Program-made: the position numbers and the translations under genes
The notes under the pieces: model-generated
Database searches by the model: none
The model's input: only the letters and a program-made list of their open reading frames with translations
Told to the model about the DNA's origin: nothing
Shown: positions 52,765 through 62,409 of the stretch, one piece after another
How positions within the stretch are numbered: position 1 is the first letter of the stretch
Layout of the letters: the number at the start of each line of letters is the position of its first letter
From: an uncultured Steroidobacter sp.
GTDB lineage: Bacteria; Pseudomonadota; Gammaproteobacteria; Steroidobacterales; Steroidobacteraceae
Direction: 5' to 3'
Assembly: GCA_938008435.1 (NCBI GenBank)
Contig: CALLKK010000017.1
Location: forward strand, 1 to 64,000
DNA length: 64,000 bases

Positions 52765-53688
52765 ATGTCTGAGGGAACGAAACTACCGCTCAATGCGCTT
52801 CGCGCGTTCGAGGCGGTGGCTGCGCATCTGAGCTTCACGGAGGCGGCGCGCGCCCTCAACGTCACGACGGCGGCGGTCAGCTCTCATATCAAGTCGCTGG
52901 AAGAGTTTCTCGAAACGCCGCTCTTCATCCGGCACAGCCGCTCCGTGCGACTCACGCCGCAGGGTGCGCGCTTGCTGCCGGGCGTGCAGCGCGGCTTGAG
53001 CGAGCTCACCCGCGCCGTGGAGCAATTGCGGCAGGACCGTACGAGCGGGCTTCTCAACATCAGCCTGCTCGGCTCTTTTCTGCAGAAGTGGCTGCTGCCG
53101 CGCCTCGGCGACTTCTATCAAAAGCATCCCGAGATCGACTTGCGCTTCAGCGCGAGCCGCGAGCTCGTCGATTTCTCGCAAACGGATTTCCACGCCGCAG
53201 TGCGTTACGGCGACGGCAGTTGGCCGGACCTAGAGGCCGAGAAGATGCTGGATGACTGGGTCTTCCCCGTTGCGAGCCCGGAGCTGGTGGCCAAACTGGG
53301 CGAGATCAGAACCCTCGGCGATCTCGCGAAGTATCCGCTCCTGCACAGCGCGAGCGAGCCATGGAGCGACTGGCTGCGCCGTGTCGGCGGCGACACCACA
53401 CGGATCGAGCGCGGACCGGTACTCGAAGACTCCGCCTCGGTGCTCGAAGCGGCAGAACAAGGACAGGGACTGGCGCTCGCGCGCTGGTCGCTCGTCGCCG
53501 GCGATCTGGCCGCCGGCCGCTTGGTGCGTCCGTCCCTGCAAAGCGTGCGGCAGCGACACGCCTATTACTTCGTCGCACCGCCCCACAACTTCGAGCTCCC
53601 GAAGGTTATCCACTTTCGCGACTGGCTGCGCGAAGTGTGCAGCCAGTTCCCGCCGCCCGAAGGCGAGAGGCTCGAGCCGCACGATTGA
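52765..53688 (+). CDS. LysR-family regulator (GcvA-like)
   Basis: A 307-residue LysR protein of the GcvA branch: LPLNALRAFEAVAAHLSFTEAARALNVTTAAVSSHIKSLEEFLETPLFIRHSRSVRLT forms the winged helix, and VDFSQTDFHAAVRYGDGSWPDL is the GcvA-type signature in the effector domain. GcvA relatives often control amino-acid or beta-lactamase genes. The ATG is preceded by an A9 tract and no clear Shine-Dalgarno. No divergent target is adjacent, since the neighbouring GNAT gene is 250 bp upstream on the other strand, so its regulon cannot be assigned. The tRNA gene lies 145 bp downstream. Confidence 0.92.
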   Translation: MSEGTKLPLNALRAFEAVAAHLSFTEAARALNVTTAAVSSHIKSLEEFLETPLFIRHSRSVRLTPQGARLLPGVQRGLSELTRAVEQLRQDRTSGLLNISLLGSFLQKWLLPRLGDFYQKHPEIDLRFSASRELVDFSQTDFHAAVRYGDGSWPDLEAEKMLDDWVFPVASPELVAKLGEIRTLGDLAKYPLLHSASEPWSDWLRRVGGDTTRIERGPVLEDSASVLEAAEQGQGLALARWSLVAGDLAAGRLVRPSLQSVRQRHAYYFVAPPHNFELPKVIHFRDWLREVCSQFPPPEGERLEPHD

Positions 53689-53756
53689 CCTTGCCGTCGT
53701 TTCCGCCCGGCTTTCGCTCAGCCGAGCGGCCGTTCGCGTCAAAGCCGCGGAAGCGC

Positions 53757-53785
53757 TTGGGACTCGGCGGCCCTGGCGCTATGAT
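53757..53785 (+). promoter_or_regulatory. Promoter of the tRNA-Arg gene
   Basis: TTGGGA (53757-53762) and TATGAT (53780-53785) are 17 bp apart and lie about 50 bases before the tRNA, at a spacing suitable for a short 5' leader. Confidence 0.6.
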
Positions 53786-53833
53786 GTCGCGCCCCGCAGC
53801 CGGGACGCTGCGGAGAGCCTCGCTGCAGAAGAT

Positions 53834-53910
53834 GCGCCCGTAGCTCAGTTGGATAGAGTGACGGTTTCCGAAGCCGTAGGTCACAGGTTCGAATCCTGTC
53901 GGGCGCGCCA
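53834..53910 (+). tRNA. tRNA-Arg (anticodon CCG)
   Basis: A 77-base cloverleaf with an encoded CCA end. The acceptor stem is GCGCCCG with CGGGCGC. The D-arm is GCTC/GAGT. The anticodon arm ACGGT-TTCCGAA-GCCGT gives the loop anticodon CCG, which reads CGG. The variable loop is AGGTC and the T-arm is ACAGG-TTCGAAT-CCTGT. It is single and flanked by LysR and cytochrome c5 genes. No integrase or att duplication is seen near its 3' end. Confidence 0.97.
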
Positions 53911-53957
53911 TCCTCCAAGCACCCTTTGCTCCCATCCCTGAATCCCGCCCCGGCAGT

Positions 53958-53985
53958 TTATCGGCACTAGACCCGCCGCTATACT
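53958..53985 (+). promoter_or_regulatory. Candidate promoter for the cytochrome c5 gene
   Basis: TTATCG (53958-53963) and TATACT (53980-53985) are separated by 16 bp and lie 41 bp before the GTG start. Confidence 0.45.
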
Positions 53986-54025
53986 TGCGCGCCTTGCCTT
54001 TTTGCACCGTTTTGTTGGAGCCGAT

Positions 54026-54544
54026 GTGAGCCAAGCGCACGATAAGAAGTTCTTCGATACGTTCATGTTGGTTATTGGCGTGCTCGTCGGCATCGCGGTG
54101 GGACTCTACATCTTGGCCAGGGTCATCGCGGCGAACACCCAAGAGAAGCACGTCCTGTCCGAACCCACGGTCCGCGCCGCCGTGGCCGAGCGCATTGCGC
54201 CGGTGGCCAAGGTCGCCATCGCGGGTCAGGACAACAGCGCGCTCGAGCCCACCCAGCCGCAGGCCGGCGCCGCCCCGGCGGCCGCCAAGGACCTGCCGGG
54301 CGACGAGGTGTACAACGTGGCGTGCGTCGCGTGCCACGGCGCGGGTGTGGCCGGTGCGCCGAAGTACGGCGACAAGGGGGCTTGGGCGGCTCGCATCGCG
54401 AAGGGCGCAGCCACGCTGCACAAGCACGCGATCGAAGGCTTCCAGGGCGACGCCGGCTTCATGCCGCCGAAGGGCGGCCGCGCCGACCTGTCGGATCAGT
54501 CCATCATCAACGCGGTGGACTACATGATCGCGGGCTCGAAGTAG
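54026..54544 (+). CDS. Membrane-anchored cytochrome c5
   Basis: A 172-residue cytochrome c of the c5 family. An N-terminal uncleaved helix (FDTFMLVIGVLVGIAVGLYILARVI, about 11-35) anchors it. An Ala/Pro linker follows, then a haem domain with CVACHG (haem cysteines 100 and 103, His104), GAPKYGDKGAWAARIAKG, and the axial Met in GFMPPKGGRADLSD. It carries electrons on the periplasmic side between membrane complexes. The GTG start at 54026 is fixed by GGAG six bases upstream. A promoter match lies just before it. It converges on comM. Confidence 0.94.
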   Translation: MSQAHDKKFFDTFMLVIGVLVGIAVGLYILARVIAANTQEKHVLSEPTVRAAVAERIAPVAKVAIAGQDNSALEPTQPQAGAAPAAAKDLPGDEVYNVACVACHGAGVAGAPKYGDKGAWAARIAKGAATLHKHAIEGFQGDAGFMPPKGGRADLSDQSIINAVDYMIAGSK

Positions 54545-54547
54545 CCC

Positions 54548-56062
<1,515 letters not shown>

Positions 56063-56134
56063 TCCGTGGCTCTCCGCTGGCTGCGGGCTCCGTTACCCGC
56101 GGCCGGTTGTCCTAAATGCTCAGCTGTCGAACGT

Positions 56135-56422
56135 TTACTCCCGCGCTGCGCTCGCGACGGACGCAGCACCAGCTTCCTGCTCCAACGCCGCCACGCGAGC
56201 CTCCAAAGCTTCCAGCTTTTCGCGCGTCCGGCGTAACACCGCAGCTTGAACGTCGAACTCCTGTCGCGAGACGAGATCGAGCCGCGCCAGACCCGCTTGT
56301 AAGACCGCCTTGAAGTTGTCTTCTAAATCTCGACGCAATGCAGTCACACCCGGCGGCACAGCCGCCGAGAGGCGTCGGGCAAGGTCGTCAATGAATCGCG
56401 GGTCCAATCGTCCATCCCCCAT
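56135..56422 (-). CDS. ubiK: Ubiquinone biosynthesis accessory factor UbiK
   Basis: A 95-residue membrane-fusogenic-type protein (BMFP/YqiC, now UbiK). It helps the soluble ubiquinone-synthesis complex work under aerobic conditions. The sequence shows the family pattern: RLDPRFIDDLARRLSAAVPPGVTALRRDLEDNFKAVLQAGLARLDLVSRQEFDVQAAVLRRTREKLEALEARVAALE, an amphipathic helix followed by a trimeric coiled coil with LEALEARVAALE heptads. The ATG at 56422 matches the family start, although no strong Shine-Dalgarno is present. It is followed by comM on the same strand, a common neighbourhood with glnK-amtB divergent on the other side. Confidence 0.93.
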   Translation of the reverse strand: MGDGRLDPRFIDDLARRLSAAVPPGVTALRRDLEDNFKAVLQAGLARLDLVSRQEFDVQAAVLRRTREKLEALEARVAALEQEAGAASVASAARE

Positions 56423-56760
56423 GAGCTGGGCAGGAATGTAGCCGGGTTGCGCGGGTCGAGGCAACAGCGCGCCCCGCTCGAGGCGCGGCGGTCCCACCAC
56501 ACCCCGAACACATCGCAAAGGTCCTGAATCGAACGACTCGCACCCGCTCTCGGCGGTCACCGAATGTTGACCGCACAACCCGCCGTTCAACCGCACGCGA
56601 CCCCTACAGCAGCTCCGGGCAGGAGATCGCTCGCGGCCACCGCGATTGGCTTGCGCCCACTCGCAACCGACCGAACAGCCGGTCGTTCGAGGGCAAATGG
56701 GAGCTCGCGCGCCGCCAAAAGAGCATCTTGCCCCGATTTGATGCACCAAGACGAACCTTT
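56423..56760. other. Divergent intergenic region between ubiK and glnK
   Basis: I see no coding frame of substance here. The left part holds the ubiK promoter and the right end leads into the NtrC and sigma-54 sites of glnK. A second, weaker TGCACC half-site is at about 56742-56747. Confidence 0.45.
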
Positions 56761-56777
56761 CGCACCACGCAGGTGCG
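56761..56777 (+). promoter_or_regulatory. NtrC binding site upstream of glnK
   Basis: CGCACC-ACGCA-GGTGCG is a perfect inverted repeat matching the NtrC consensus (GCACC-N5-GGTGC). It lies about 52 bp upstream of the sigma-54 promoter element, at enhancer distance. Confidence 0.8.
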
Positions 56778-56827
56778 ATTTCTCTCGGACAGCGCAGCTC
56801 CGCTCACCAAATTCGGGCAGAAACGCG

Positions 56828-56843
56828 TGGCATAGAAGATGCA
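56828..56843 (+). promoter_or_regulatory. Sigma-54 promoter of glnK-amtB
   Basis: TGGCAT-AGAAGA-TGCA has the invariant GG (56829-56830) and GC (56841-56842) exactly 10 bp apart. Transcription should start near 56854 and give a leader of about 70 nt. Confidence 0.8.
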
Positions 56844-56922
56844 GAGATGGCGGCGCGAACGATTGCTCGCGATCCAAACGATCACGAACCGTGCGCATAG
56901 ACGAAAACGGAGCCCCAATGCG

Positions 56923-57261
56923 ATGAAGTTGATTACCGCGATCATCAAGCCGTTCAAGCTCGATGATGTCCGTCAGGCCGTCGCGGATATCGGAGTTCAG
57001 GGCGTTACGGTCACCGAAGTGCAAGGCTTCGGTCGTCAGCGTGGCCATACCGAGCTCTACCGCGGTGCCGAGTACCGAGTCGACTTCCTGCCGAAGACGA
57101 AGATCGAACTCGCGGTCGACGATTCCATTGCCGAGCAAGTGATCGAGGCGATCACCAACGTCGCACGCACCGGGAAGATCGGTGACGGAAAGATCTTCGT
57201 CATCGATCTCGAACAAGCCGTACGTATCCGCACGGGCGAAACGGGCGTCGAAGCGGTGTGA
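56923..57261 (+). CDS. glnK: Nitrogen regulatory protein P-II (GlnK)
   Basis: A 112-residue trimeric PII protein that binds ATP, ADP and 2-oxoglutarate and blocks AmtB when nitrogen is plentiful. The start MKLITAIIKPFKLDDVRQAV, the T-loop GFGRQRGHTELYRGAEYRVDF with uridylylation Tyr51, and the end GKIGDGKIFVIDLEQAVRIRTGE are all standard. It lies 58 bp before amtB and behind NtrC and sigma-54 elements, which marks it as GlnK rather than GlnB. GGAG stands ten bases before the ATG. Confidence 0.96.
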   Translation: MKLITAIIKPFKLDDVRQAVADIGVQGVTVTEVQGFGRQRGHTELYRGAEYRVDFLPKTKIELAVDDSIAEQVIEAITNVARTGKIGDGKIFVIDLEQAVRIRTGETGVEAV

Positions 57262-57319
57262 ATCATCGAGAGCATCCTGGCAGTCACAAAACGAGCTATC
57301 TCTTCCGAGGAGAACCACA

Positions 57320-58771
57320 GTGAAAATACCTTTGGCAACGAGCCGCGTGCTCACTTACCTATGGAGCGTAGCGCTCACAGCGTTCATGCTCTTTGGCGCC
57401 GAGCTGACGCTGGCGCAGGATGCGCCCGTCACGGATGAAGCTGCTGTCGCCCTGGAGGCTGCGCAAGAGGAAGCGGACGCAGCACCGGCTGAAGAAGCTG
57501 CAGCGGAGGCAGAAGAAGAGCCGACGCTCGATTCGGGCGACACGGCGTGGATGCTCACCGCGACGGTGCTCGTCCTGTTCATGACGATTCCCGGCCTGGC
57601 GCTGTTCTACGGCGGCATGGTGCGTTCGAAGAACATTCTCTCGACGCTCATGCAGTGTTTTGCGATCACGGGCCTGATGACCGTCCTCTGGACCGTCTAC
57701 GGTTACAGCCTCGCGTTCGACACGACGGGCATGGAAGCGGGCGTGCTCAACTTCAAGTCGTTCGTCGGCGGCTTCGATCGCTTCATGCTGTCCGGCCTGA
57801 CGATCGATTCGCTCTCGGGAACGATTCCGGAAGCGCTGTTCATCACGTTCCAGATGACGTTCGCGATCATTACCCCGGCGCTCATCGTCGGCGCGTTCGC
57901 CGAGCGTATGAAGTTCTCCGCGCTGCTCGTCTTCATGGCGCTGTGGTTCACGGTCTGCTACGCGCCGATGGTGCACATGGTGTGGAGCGGCGACGGCGCG
58001 CTCATGTGGGATTGGGGCGTGCTCGACTTCGCCGGCGGCACGGTGGTGCACATCAATGCCGGTATCGCGGGTCTCGTTGCCGCCCTCGTGATCGGCAAGC
58101 GTCAGGGCTACGGCCAGACGATCATGGCGCCGCACAATCTGACGCTCTCCATGATCGGCGCCGCGATGCTGTGGGTCGGCTGGTTCGGCTTCAACGCCGG
58201 TAGCGCGGTTGCGGCGGACACCTCGGCCGGCATGGCGATGCTCGTCACGCAGATCTGCACGGGTACCGCCGCCCTCGCGTGGATGTTCGGCGAGTGGATT
58301 TCGCACGGCAAACCCTCGCTCCTCGGCATCATCTCCGGTGCGGTCGCCGGTCTCGTGGCGATCACCCCGGCGGCTGGCACGGTGGGTCCGGCCGGTGCGC
58401 TCGTCATCGGTATCCTCGCCGGCGCGATCTGCTTCATCGCCTCGACGAAGGTCAAGCGCGCGCTCGGCTACGACGACTCGCTCGACGTGTTCGGCGTGCA
58501 CGCAGTGGGCGGTATCGTCGGCGCGATCCTGACCGGCGTGTTCGCCTTCCCGAGCTTGGGCGGCGTGTGGGAGCCGACCGAAGGCGCCACGATCGCCAGC
58601 CAGGTGTGGGTCCAGATCAAGAGCGTGCTCTTCACGATCGTCTACACCGGCGTGCTGAGCTACGTGCTCCTCAAGATCGTCGACGTGATCATCGGTCTGC
58701 GCGTGACGCCGGAGCAGGAAGAGGAAGGTCTTGACCTCGCCCTGCACGACGAGCGCGGTTACAACCTCTGA
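57320..58771 (+). CDS. amtB: Ammonium transporter AmtB
   Basis: A 483-residue trimeric ammonium channel. A signal peptide (residues 1-33, ending LTLAQ) and an unusually long Ala/Glu-rich stretch (34-72) precede eleven membrane helices. Motifs are DTAWMLTATVLVLFMTIPGLALFYGGM at the first helix, FAERMKFSALLVFMALWFTVCYAPMVHMVW with the first pore His, DFAGGTVVHINAGIAGLVAALVIG, and DVFGVHAVGGIVGAIL with the second pore His. It imports ammonium and is gated by GlnK. The GTG start has GAGGAG about eight bases upstream. A strong terminator follows. Confidence 0.97.
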   Translation: MKIPLATSRVLTYLWSVALTAFMLFGAELTLAQDAPVTDEAAVALEAAQEEADAAPAEEAAAEAEEEPTLDSGDTAWMLTATVLVLFMTIPGLALFYGGMVRSKNILSTLMQCFAITGLMTVLWTVYGYSLAFDTTGMEAGVLNFKSFVGGFDRFMLSGLTIDSLSGTIPEALFITFQMTFAIITPALIVGAFAERMKFSALLVFMALWFTVCYAPMVHMVWSGDGALMWDWGVLDFAGGTVVHINAGIAGLVAALVIGKRQGYGQTIMAPHNLTLSMIGAAMLWVGWFGFNAGSAVAADTSAGMAMLVTQICTGTAALAWMFGEWISHGKPSLLGIISGAVAGLVAITPAAGTVGPAGALVIGILAGAICFIASTKVKRALGYDDSLDVFGVHAVGGIVGAILTGVFAFPSLGGVWEPTEGATIASQVWVQIKSVLFTIVYTGVLSYVLLKIVDVIIGLRVTPEQEEEGLDLALHDERGYNL

Positions 58772-58794
58772 TCGCGATCCCTCGATCGCTACTC

Positions 58795-58825
58795 GGAACG
58801 GGCGCTTCGGCGCCCGTTCCTTTTT
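58795..58825 (+). terminator. Rho-independent terminator after amtB
   Basis: A perfect 11-bp stem (58795-58805 with 58810-58820), TTCG tetraloop and a T5 tail (58821-58825), 24 bases after the amtB stop codon. This is the best terminator in the window. Confidence 0.93.
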
Positions 58826-59067
58826 GGAGCGAAGACCGGAGGCTGGGAGGACCCGAGCGGACTCCCCGAGGGCCTCAAGGCCTCACTGTGACCCACTGCT
58901 CATTCTCGGGCCCTTCGAGGGACTGTCTTAATCCGTTCCGGCGGCTGCGCTGCTAGACTCGGAGTCGTTTCGGACGAGGATTTGCGCCCTGCAAGTCCCT
59001 GGCGAACAACGCGAAACGGCTTAACACGTTCGAATCGCGAACCGAATCGTTGAGACGGAGATCGATC

Positions 59068-59523
59068 ATGCTGCGAGCCCTTCTTTCCGTTGCGCTGAGT
59101 GCATCCGTGCTGCTGGCGGCACAGGCCCATGCGGACGTTTATCGCTACACGGACGAGAAGGGCAACGTGTACTACACCGACAAGCCCGCGACCCTGCCCG
59201 CCGAGCGCGTCAACGTGCAATCGCGCAAGACGGACGTCGTAGCCCTCCAGGCGCGCCAGGAGGAAGAACAGCAGCGCGCGAACGCGCAGCAAGCGCGCCG
59301 CGATGCGGCCGCCCAGAAGGCCGAAGAGCGCAAAGCGGCTGAAGCGCTGGCGGCGGACAAGGCCGAGCGCTGCAAGAAGGCGCGTGAGCGGTATGATCAA
59401 TACATGAGCTCACAACGCCTTTACGAAGCATTGCCCAACGGCGAGCGTCGCTACTTGACCGACGCCGAGCTCGAAGCGGCCCGTGCTTCAGCGAAGGCCA
59501 GTATGGACGTCCTCTGTCAGTGA
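59068..59523 (+). CDS. DUF4124 exported protein
   Basis: A 151-residue periplasmic protein. The signal peptide ends AAQAHA near residue 22 and is followed at once by the DUF4124 motif DVYRYTDEKGNVYYTDKPA. The rest is a long charged helix, largely coiled coil (RQEEEQQRANAQQARRDAAAQKAEERKAAEALAADKAERC), ending with a short segment (NGERRYLTDAELEAARASAKASMDVLCQ). Function is unknown; the family is common in gammaproteobacteria. The ATG at 59068 is supported by GGAG. Its stop overlaps the GTG of the next gene (GTGA), so the two are translationally coupled. Confidence 0.9.
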   Translation: MLRALLSVALSASVLLAAQAHADVYRYTDEKGNVYYTDKPATLPAERVNVQSRKTDVVALQARQEEEQQRANAQQARRDAAAQKAEERKAAEALAADKAERCKKARERYDQYMSSQRLYEALPNGERRYLTDAELEAARASAKASMDVLCQ

Positions 59524-60431
59524 CCCTCTCGGTCGGTTTCGTCGGCCTTGGCGCCATGGGGCTTGGCATGGCGCACAATCTTCACAAGCACGGACTCCTG
59601 CGTGCGGTCTGGAACCGCACCGCATCAAAAGCCGAGCAGTTCGCGCACGACACCGGCGTGGCGTACGCCCCTTCGCTCGCCGATCTCGCCGCACGCGCGA
59701 ACGTCATCGTGAGCTGCGTCTCGGCCGACGATGACGTGCTCGCCCTCGTCGATGCCCTGCTGCCGCACCTGACGCCCGATCATTTCGTCATCGATTGTTC
59801 GACGATCAGTGCCGACACTGCGCGGACGGCAGCGGAACGCCTCCGCGAGCGTGGCGTTGCCTTCCTCGATGCGCCGGTGAGCGGCGGCGTCGAAGGCGCG
59901 CGCAATGGAACGCTCGCGGTCATGGTCGGCGGCGAAGCAAGCGCTTTCGAGCGCGCCCAGCCCGTGCTGCGCGCCTTCGGCAAGGTGGTCACCCATTTCG
60001 GCGCGAACGGCGCAGGACAGGCCGCCAAAGCCACGAATCAGATCATGTGCGCCGGCGTCATTCAGGCGGTGGCCGAGGCCATGGCGTTCGCAAAATCCGA
60101 GAACCTGCCGCTCGATCGACTGATCGAGACGCTGAGCCAGGGCGCCGGCTCGAGCTGGTACTTCGTGCATCGCGCGCCCAACATCGTGCGCAACGAATAT
60201 CCGGCCGGCTTTCGCGTGCGACTGCACGAGAAGGATCTGAAGATCTGCCGCGCCATGGCCGCGCGCCACGGCGTGCAGCTGCCCCTGATCGAAATGACGC
60301 TCGTGCATTATCGACGCCTGATCGAACAGGGCTACGGCGACGAGGACATCTCGGCGCTGTTTCGTCTGAAAGAAGCGATGTTCGCGGCCGCCGCTAAGGA
60401 AGCCTCGCGCGCGTCCGCCCCCGACGCATGA
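59520..60431 (+). CDS. 3-hydroxyisobutyrate/beta-hydroxyacid dehydrogenase family oxidoreductase
   Basis: A 303-residue NAD(P)-dependent dehydrogenase. The Rossmann motif GFVGLGAMGLGMAHNL is at the N-terminus. The substrate motif is FLDAPVSGGVEGARNGTLAVMVGG near residue 118, and the catalytic Lys is in GAGQAAKATNQIM near residue 170 with the following Asn. These mark beta-hydroxyacid dehydrogenases, which include tartronate semialdehyde reductase and succinic semialdehyde reductases. FRVRLHEKDLKIC is the usual C-terminal core. It starts with GTG overlapping the DUF4124 stop. The exact substrate is not determined. The hairpin after it is a probable terminator. Confidence 0.93.
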   Translation: MTLSVGFVGLGAMGLGMAHNLHKHGLLRAVWNRTASKAEQFAHDTGVAYAPSLADLAARANVIVSCVSADDDVLALVDALLPHLTPDHFVIDCSTISADTARTAAERLRERGVAFLDAPVSGGVEGARNGTLAVMVGGEASAFERAQPVLRAFGKVVTHFGANGAGQAAKATNQIMCAGVIQAVAEAMAFAKSENLPLDRLIETLSQGAGSSWYFVHRAPNIVRNEYPAGFRVRLHEKDLKICRAMAARHGVQLPLIEMTLVHYRRLIEQGYGDEDISALFRLKEAMFAAAAKEASRASAPDA

Positions 60432-60443
60432 ACCCGATGATCG

Positions 60444-60470
60444 CGCGCCGCCTCGCTCTTCGGCGGCGCG
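60444..60470 (+). terminator. Terminator after the dehydrogenase gene
   Basis: CGCGCCGCC (60444-60452) and GGCGGCGCG (60462-60470) form a perfect 9-bp stem with a 9-nt loop, 12 bases after the stop codon and before algZ. Confidence 0.55.
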
Positions 60471-60524
60471 AATTAGACGTCAACCACAAGGCAATTCGAT
60501 CCTCGGTCTGCAGGCACGCCCATC

Positions 60525-61622
60525 ATGGCTAACAGAAGCAGCGCGCCATCGGGTTCCATCCCGACAGTGTTCCTGCCTGACTTCTGCGGCTCGCGCGCCG
60601 TGCTCGCGGTCGTGCTCATCGTCGAGCTCGTTGCGCTCGTGTTTGCGATCTCGCGTCAAGCGCTGCACGACAATTTCTGGACGGATCTTGCGACGACTTC
60701 GCTCTTTCTGTTGTGGGTGGGACTGACCTGCGCCGCGGTGCTATGCCGCGCACGCGCATGGCTGCACTCGATGTCCACAGCACGCGCCACCGTCATCGCC
60801 TTAGCGCTGCTGCTCGCCACGATCGGGATCGTCTCCGAGATCGTCTATCAGGTCGGGCGCGTGTGGGGTTACGGTTTCGACACGACCAACGTCAGCCTCT
60901 TTCCGCGCGACCATGTCGGTTTTCTGCTGCGGAATCTCGCCGTCGGCTTCATCGTCAGCGCCCTGGCGCTGCGCTACTTCTATATCAACGCGCAACATCA
61001 GCGCAGCGTCGAGATGGAAGCGCTTGCCCGCATCCGCGCGCTGCAGGCGCGTATTCGCCCGCACTTTCTCTTCAACAGCATGAACACGATCGCGGCGCTG
61101 ACGCGCACGAATCCGCAGCGCGCCGAGCAGGCGGTCGAAGACCTCGCAGATCTGTTCCGAGCCAGCCTCAACGATGCGACCACCCGCATCGCCCTCAGCG
61201 ACGAGATCGCCATCGCGCGCACGCACGAACGCATCGAGCAGCTGCGCCTCGGCGAGCGCCTCAAGGTCGATTGGGACATCGACGAGCTGCCGCTCAATGC
61301 GCGCGTCCCGTCGTTGATCATACAACCGCTGCTCGAGAACGCCGTCTATCACGGCATCGAAATGCTGCCCGAGGGCGGCTGCATCCGCATCCGCGGCTCG
61401 CGGCGCGGCGATACGCTCGAGATCGAGGTACGCAATCCGATCCCGGCGCAGTCCGCCTACAGCGAACGCGAAGGCAATCGCATGGCGCTCGAGAACATCC
61501 GCCAGCGCCTCGAGCTGGCCTGGCCGGGCCGCGCCCGCGTGGAAACGGAGCAGCTGGACGGCGAATTTTGCGCCCGGCTCGTGTTTCCGTATGCTGATTC
61601 GCCGATACTTGAAGGAAGCTAG
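60525..61622 (+). CDS. algZ: Sensor kinase of the AlgZ/FimS family
   Basis: A 365-residue membrane kinase of the LytS class. The opening VFLPDFCGSRAVLAVVLIVELVALVFAI matches AlgZ. Four membrane helices span about 24-150. A short coiled coil leads to the phospho-acceptor His180 in IRPHFLFNSMN. The ATPase part has VPSLIIQPLLENAVYHGIE and EGNRMALENIRQRLELAW. In Pseudomonas AlgZ controls AlgR and through it twitching motility, alginate and virulence genes; here the target set is unknown. The stop codon lies in a 12-bp tandem duplication. The algR gene begins 24 bp downstream. Confidence 0.93.
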   Translation: MANRSSAPSGSIPTVFLPDFCGSRAVLAVVLIVELVALVFAISRQALHDNFWTDLATTSLFLLWVGLTCAAVLCRARAWLHSMSTARATVIALALLLATIGIVSEIVYQVGRVWGYGFDTTNVSLFPRDHVGFLLRNLAVGFIVSALALRYFYINAQHQRSVEMEALARIRALQARIRPHFLFNSMNTIAALTRTNPQRAEQAVEDLADLFRASLNDATTRIALSDEIAIARTHERIEQLRLGERLKVDWDIDELPLNARVPSLIIQPLLENAVYHGIEMLPEGGCIRIRGSRRGDTLEIEVRNPIPAQSAYSEREGNRMALENIRQRLELAWPGRARVETEQLDGEFCARLVFPYADSPILEGS

Positions 61623-61634
61623 GAAGGAAGCTAG
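61611..61634 (+). repeat. 12-bp tandem duplication at the algZ stop
   Basis: GAAGGAAGCTAG occurs twice back to back (61611-61622 and 61623-61634). The TAG in the first copy is the algZ stop, so the second copy leaves the protein unchanged and only lengthens the spacer to algR. Confidence 0.95.
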
Positions 61635-61646
61635 GCTCAGGCCGAC

Positions 61647-62381
61647 ATGAAATTGCTGATCGTCGACGACGAACCTCCGGCGCGAGACCGACTGCGTCGG
61701 TTGCTAGCCGAAATCGAGGATTGCGAGGTCGTCGCAGAAGCCGCCAACGGCGAAGAAGCGCTCGCCGTCTGCGGCGAGCTCAAACCCGATGTAGTGCTGC
61801 TCGACGTGCGCATGCCCGGCCTGTCGGGCATCCAAGTCGCGCGCCACATCGATTCGCTCGAAGATCCGCCTGCCGTCATCTTCACGACCGCTTACGACCA
61901 GTACGCGGTCGACGCGTTCGAAACCGAGGCCGTCGGCTACCTCCTCAAGCCCGTTCGCAAGGAAAAGCTCGCGCACGCACTGCGCCATGCGGCGCGCATC
62001 TCGCCGACCCGCCTGCAGAAGATCGCCGAATCGGCGCGACTCGAACACAAGCGCGAACAGATCTGCGCACGCCTCGGCGATCAGCTACGGCTCATCCCGG
62101 TCAGCGACATTTATTACTTCGTCGCCGATCAGAAGTACGTAACGGTCAAGCACAAGGGCGGCGAGAATCTGATCGACGAATCGTTGAAGTCGCTCTCCGA
62201 GGAATTCGCCGCCGACTTCGTGCGAATTCATCGCAATGCCTTGGTCGCAGAGAAATACATCTCTGCCGTCGAGCGAACCGATAACGGTCAGTACGTCGTG
62301 CGCATGCGCGATTGCGGATCGGTGCTGGATGTCAGCCGCAGGCATGCGCCCGAGCTCTTAAGACGCATTCGCGGCGCCTGA
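61647..62381 (+). CDS. algR: LytTR response regulator AlgR
   Basis: A 244-residue response regulator. The receiver starts MKLLIVDDEPPARDRLRRLL and has phospho-Asp53 in VLLDVRMPG, TTAYDQYAVDAF and the switch Lys in YLLKPVRKEKL. The LytTR domain has RLIPVSDIYYFVADQKYVTVKH, FVRIHRNALVAEKYI and LDVSRRHAPELLRRI, close to AlgR of Pseudomonas. It is paired with algZ as in gammaproteobacteria generally. It converges on the yqjKED operon with 28 bp between the stop codons. Confidence 0.95.
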   Translation: MKLLIVDDEPPARDRLRRLLAEIEDCEVVAEAANGEEALAVCGELKPDVVLLDVRMPGLSGIQVARHIDSLEDPPAVIFTTAYDQYAVDAFETEAVGYLLKPVRKEKLAHALRHAARISPTRLQKIAESARLEHKREQICARLGDQLRLIPVSDIYYFVADQKYVTVKHKGGENLIDESLKSLSEEFAADFVRIHRNALVAEKYISAVERTDNGQYVVRMRDCGSVLDVSRRHAPELLRRIRGA

Positions 62382-62409
62382 GAGAAAAGGAAGCACAGAA
62401 AAAGAAGAG

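Noticed and set aside
53834..54025. Integration site at the tRNA-Arg gene
   Set aside because: No integrase, no repeated 3' tRNA end and no change in gene type on either side.
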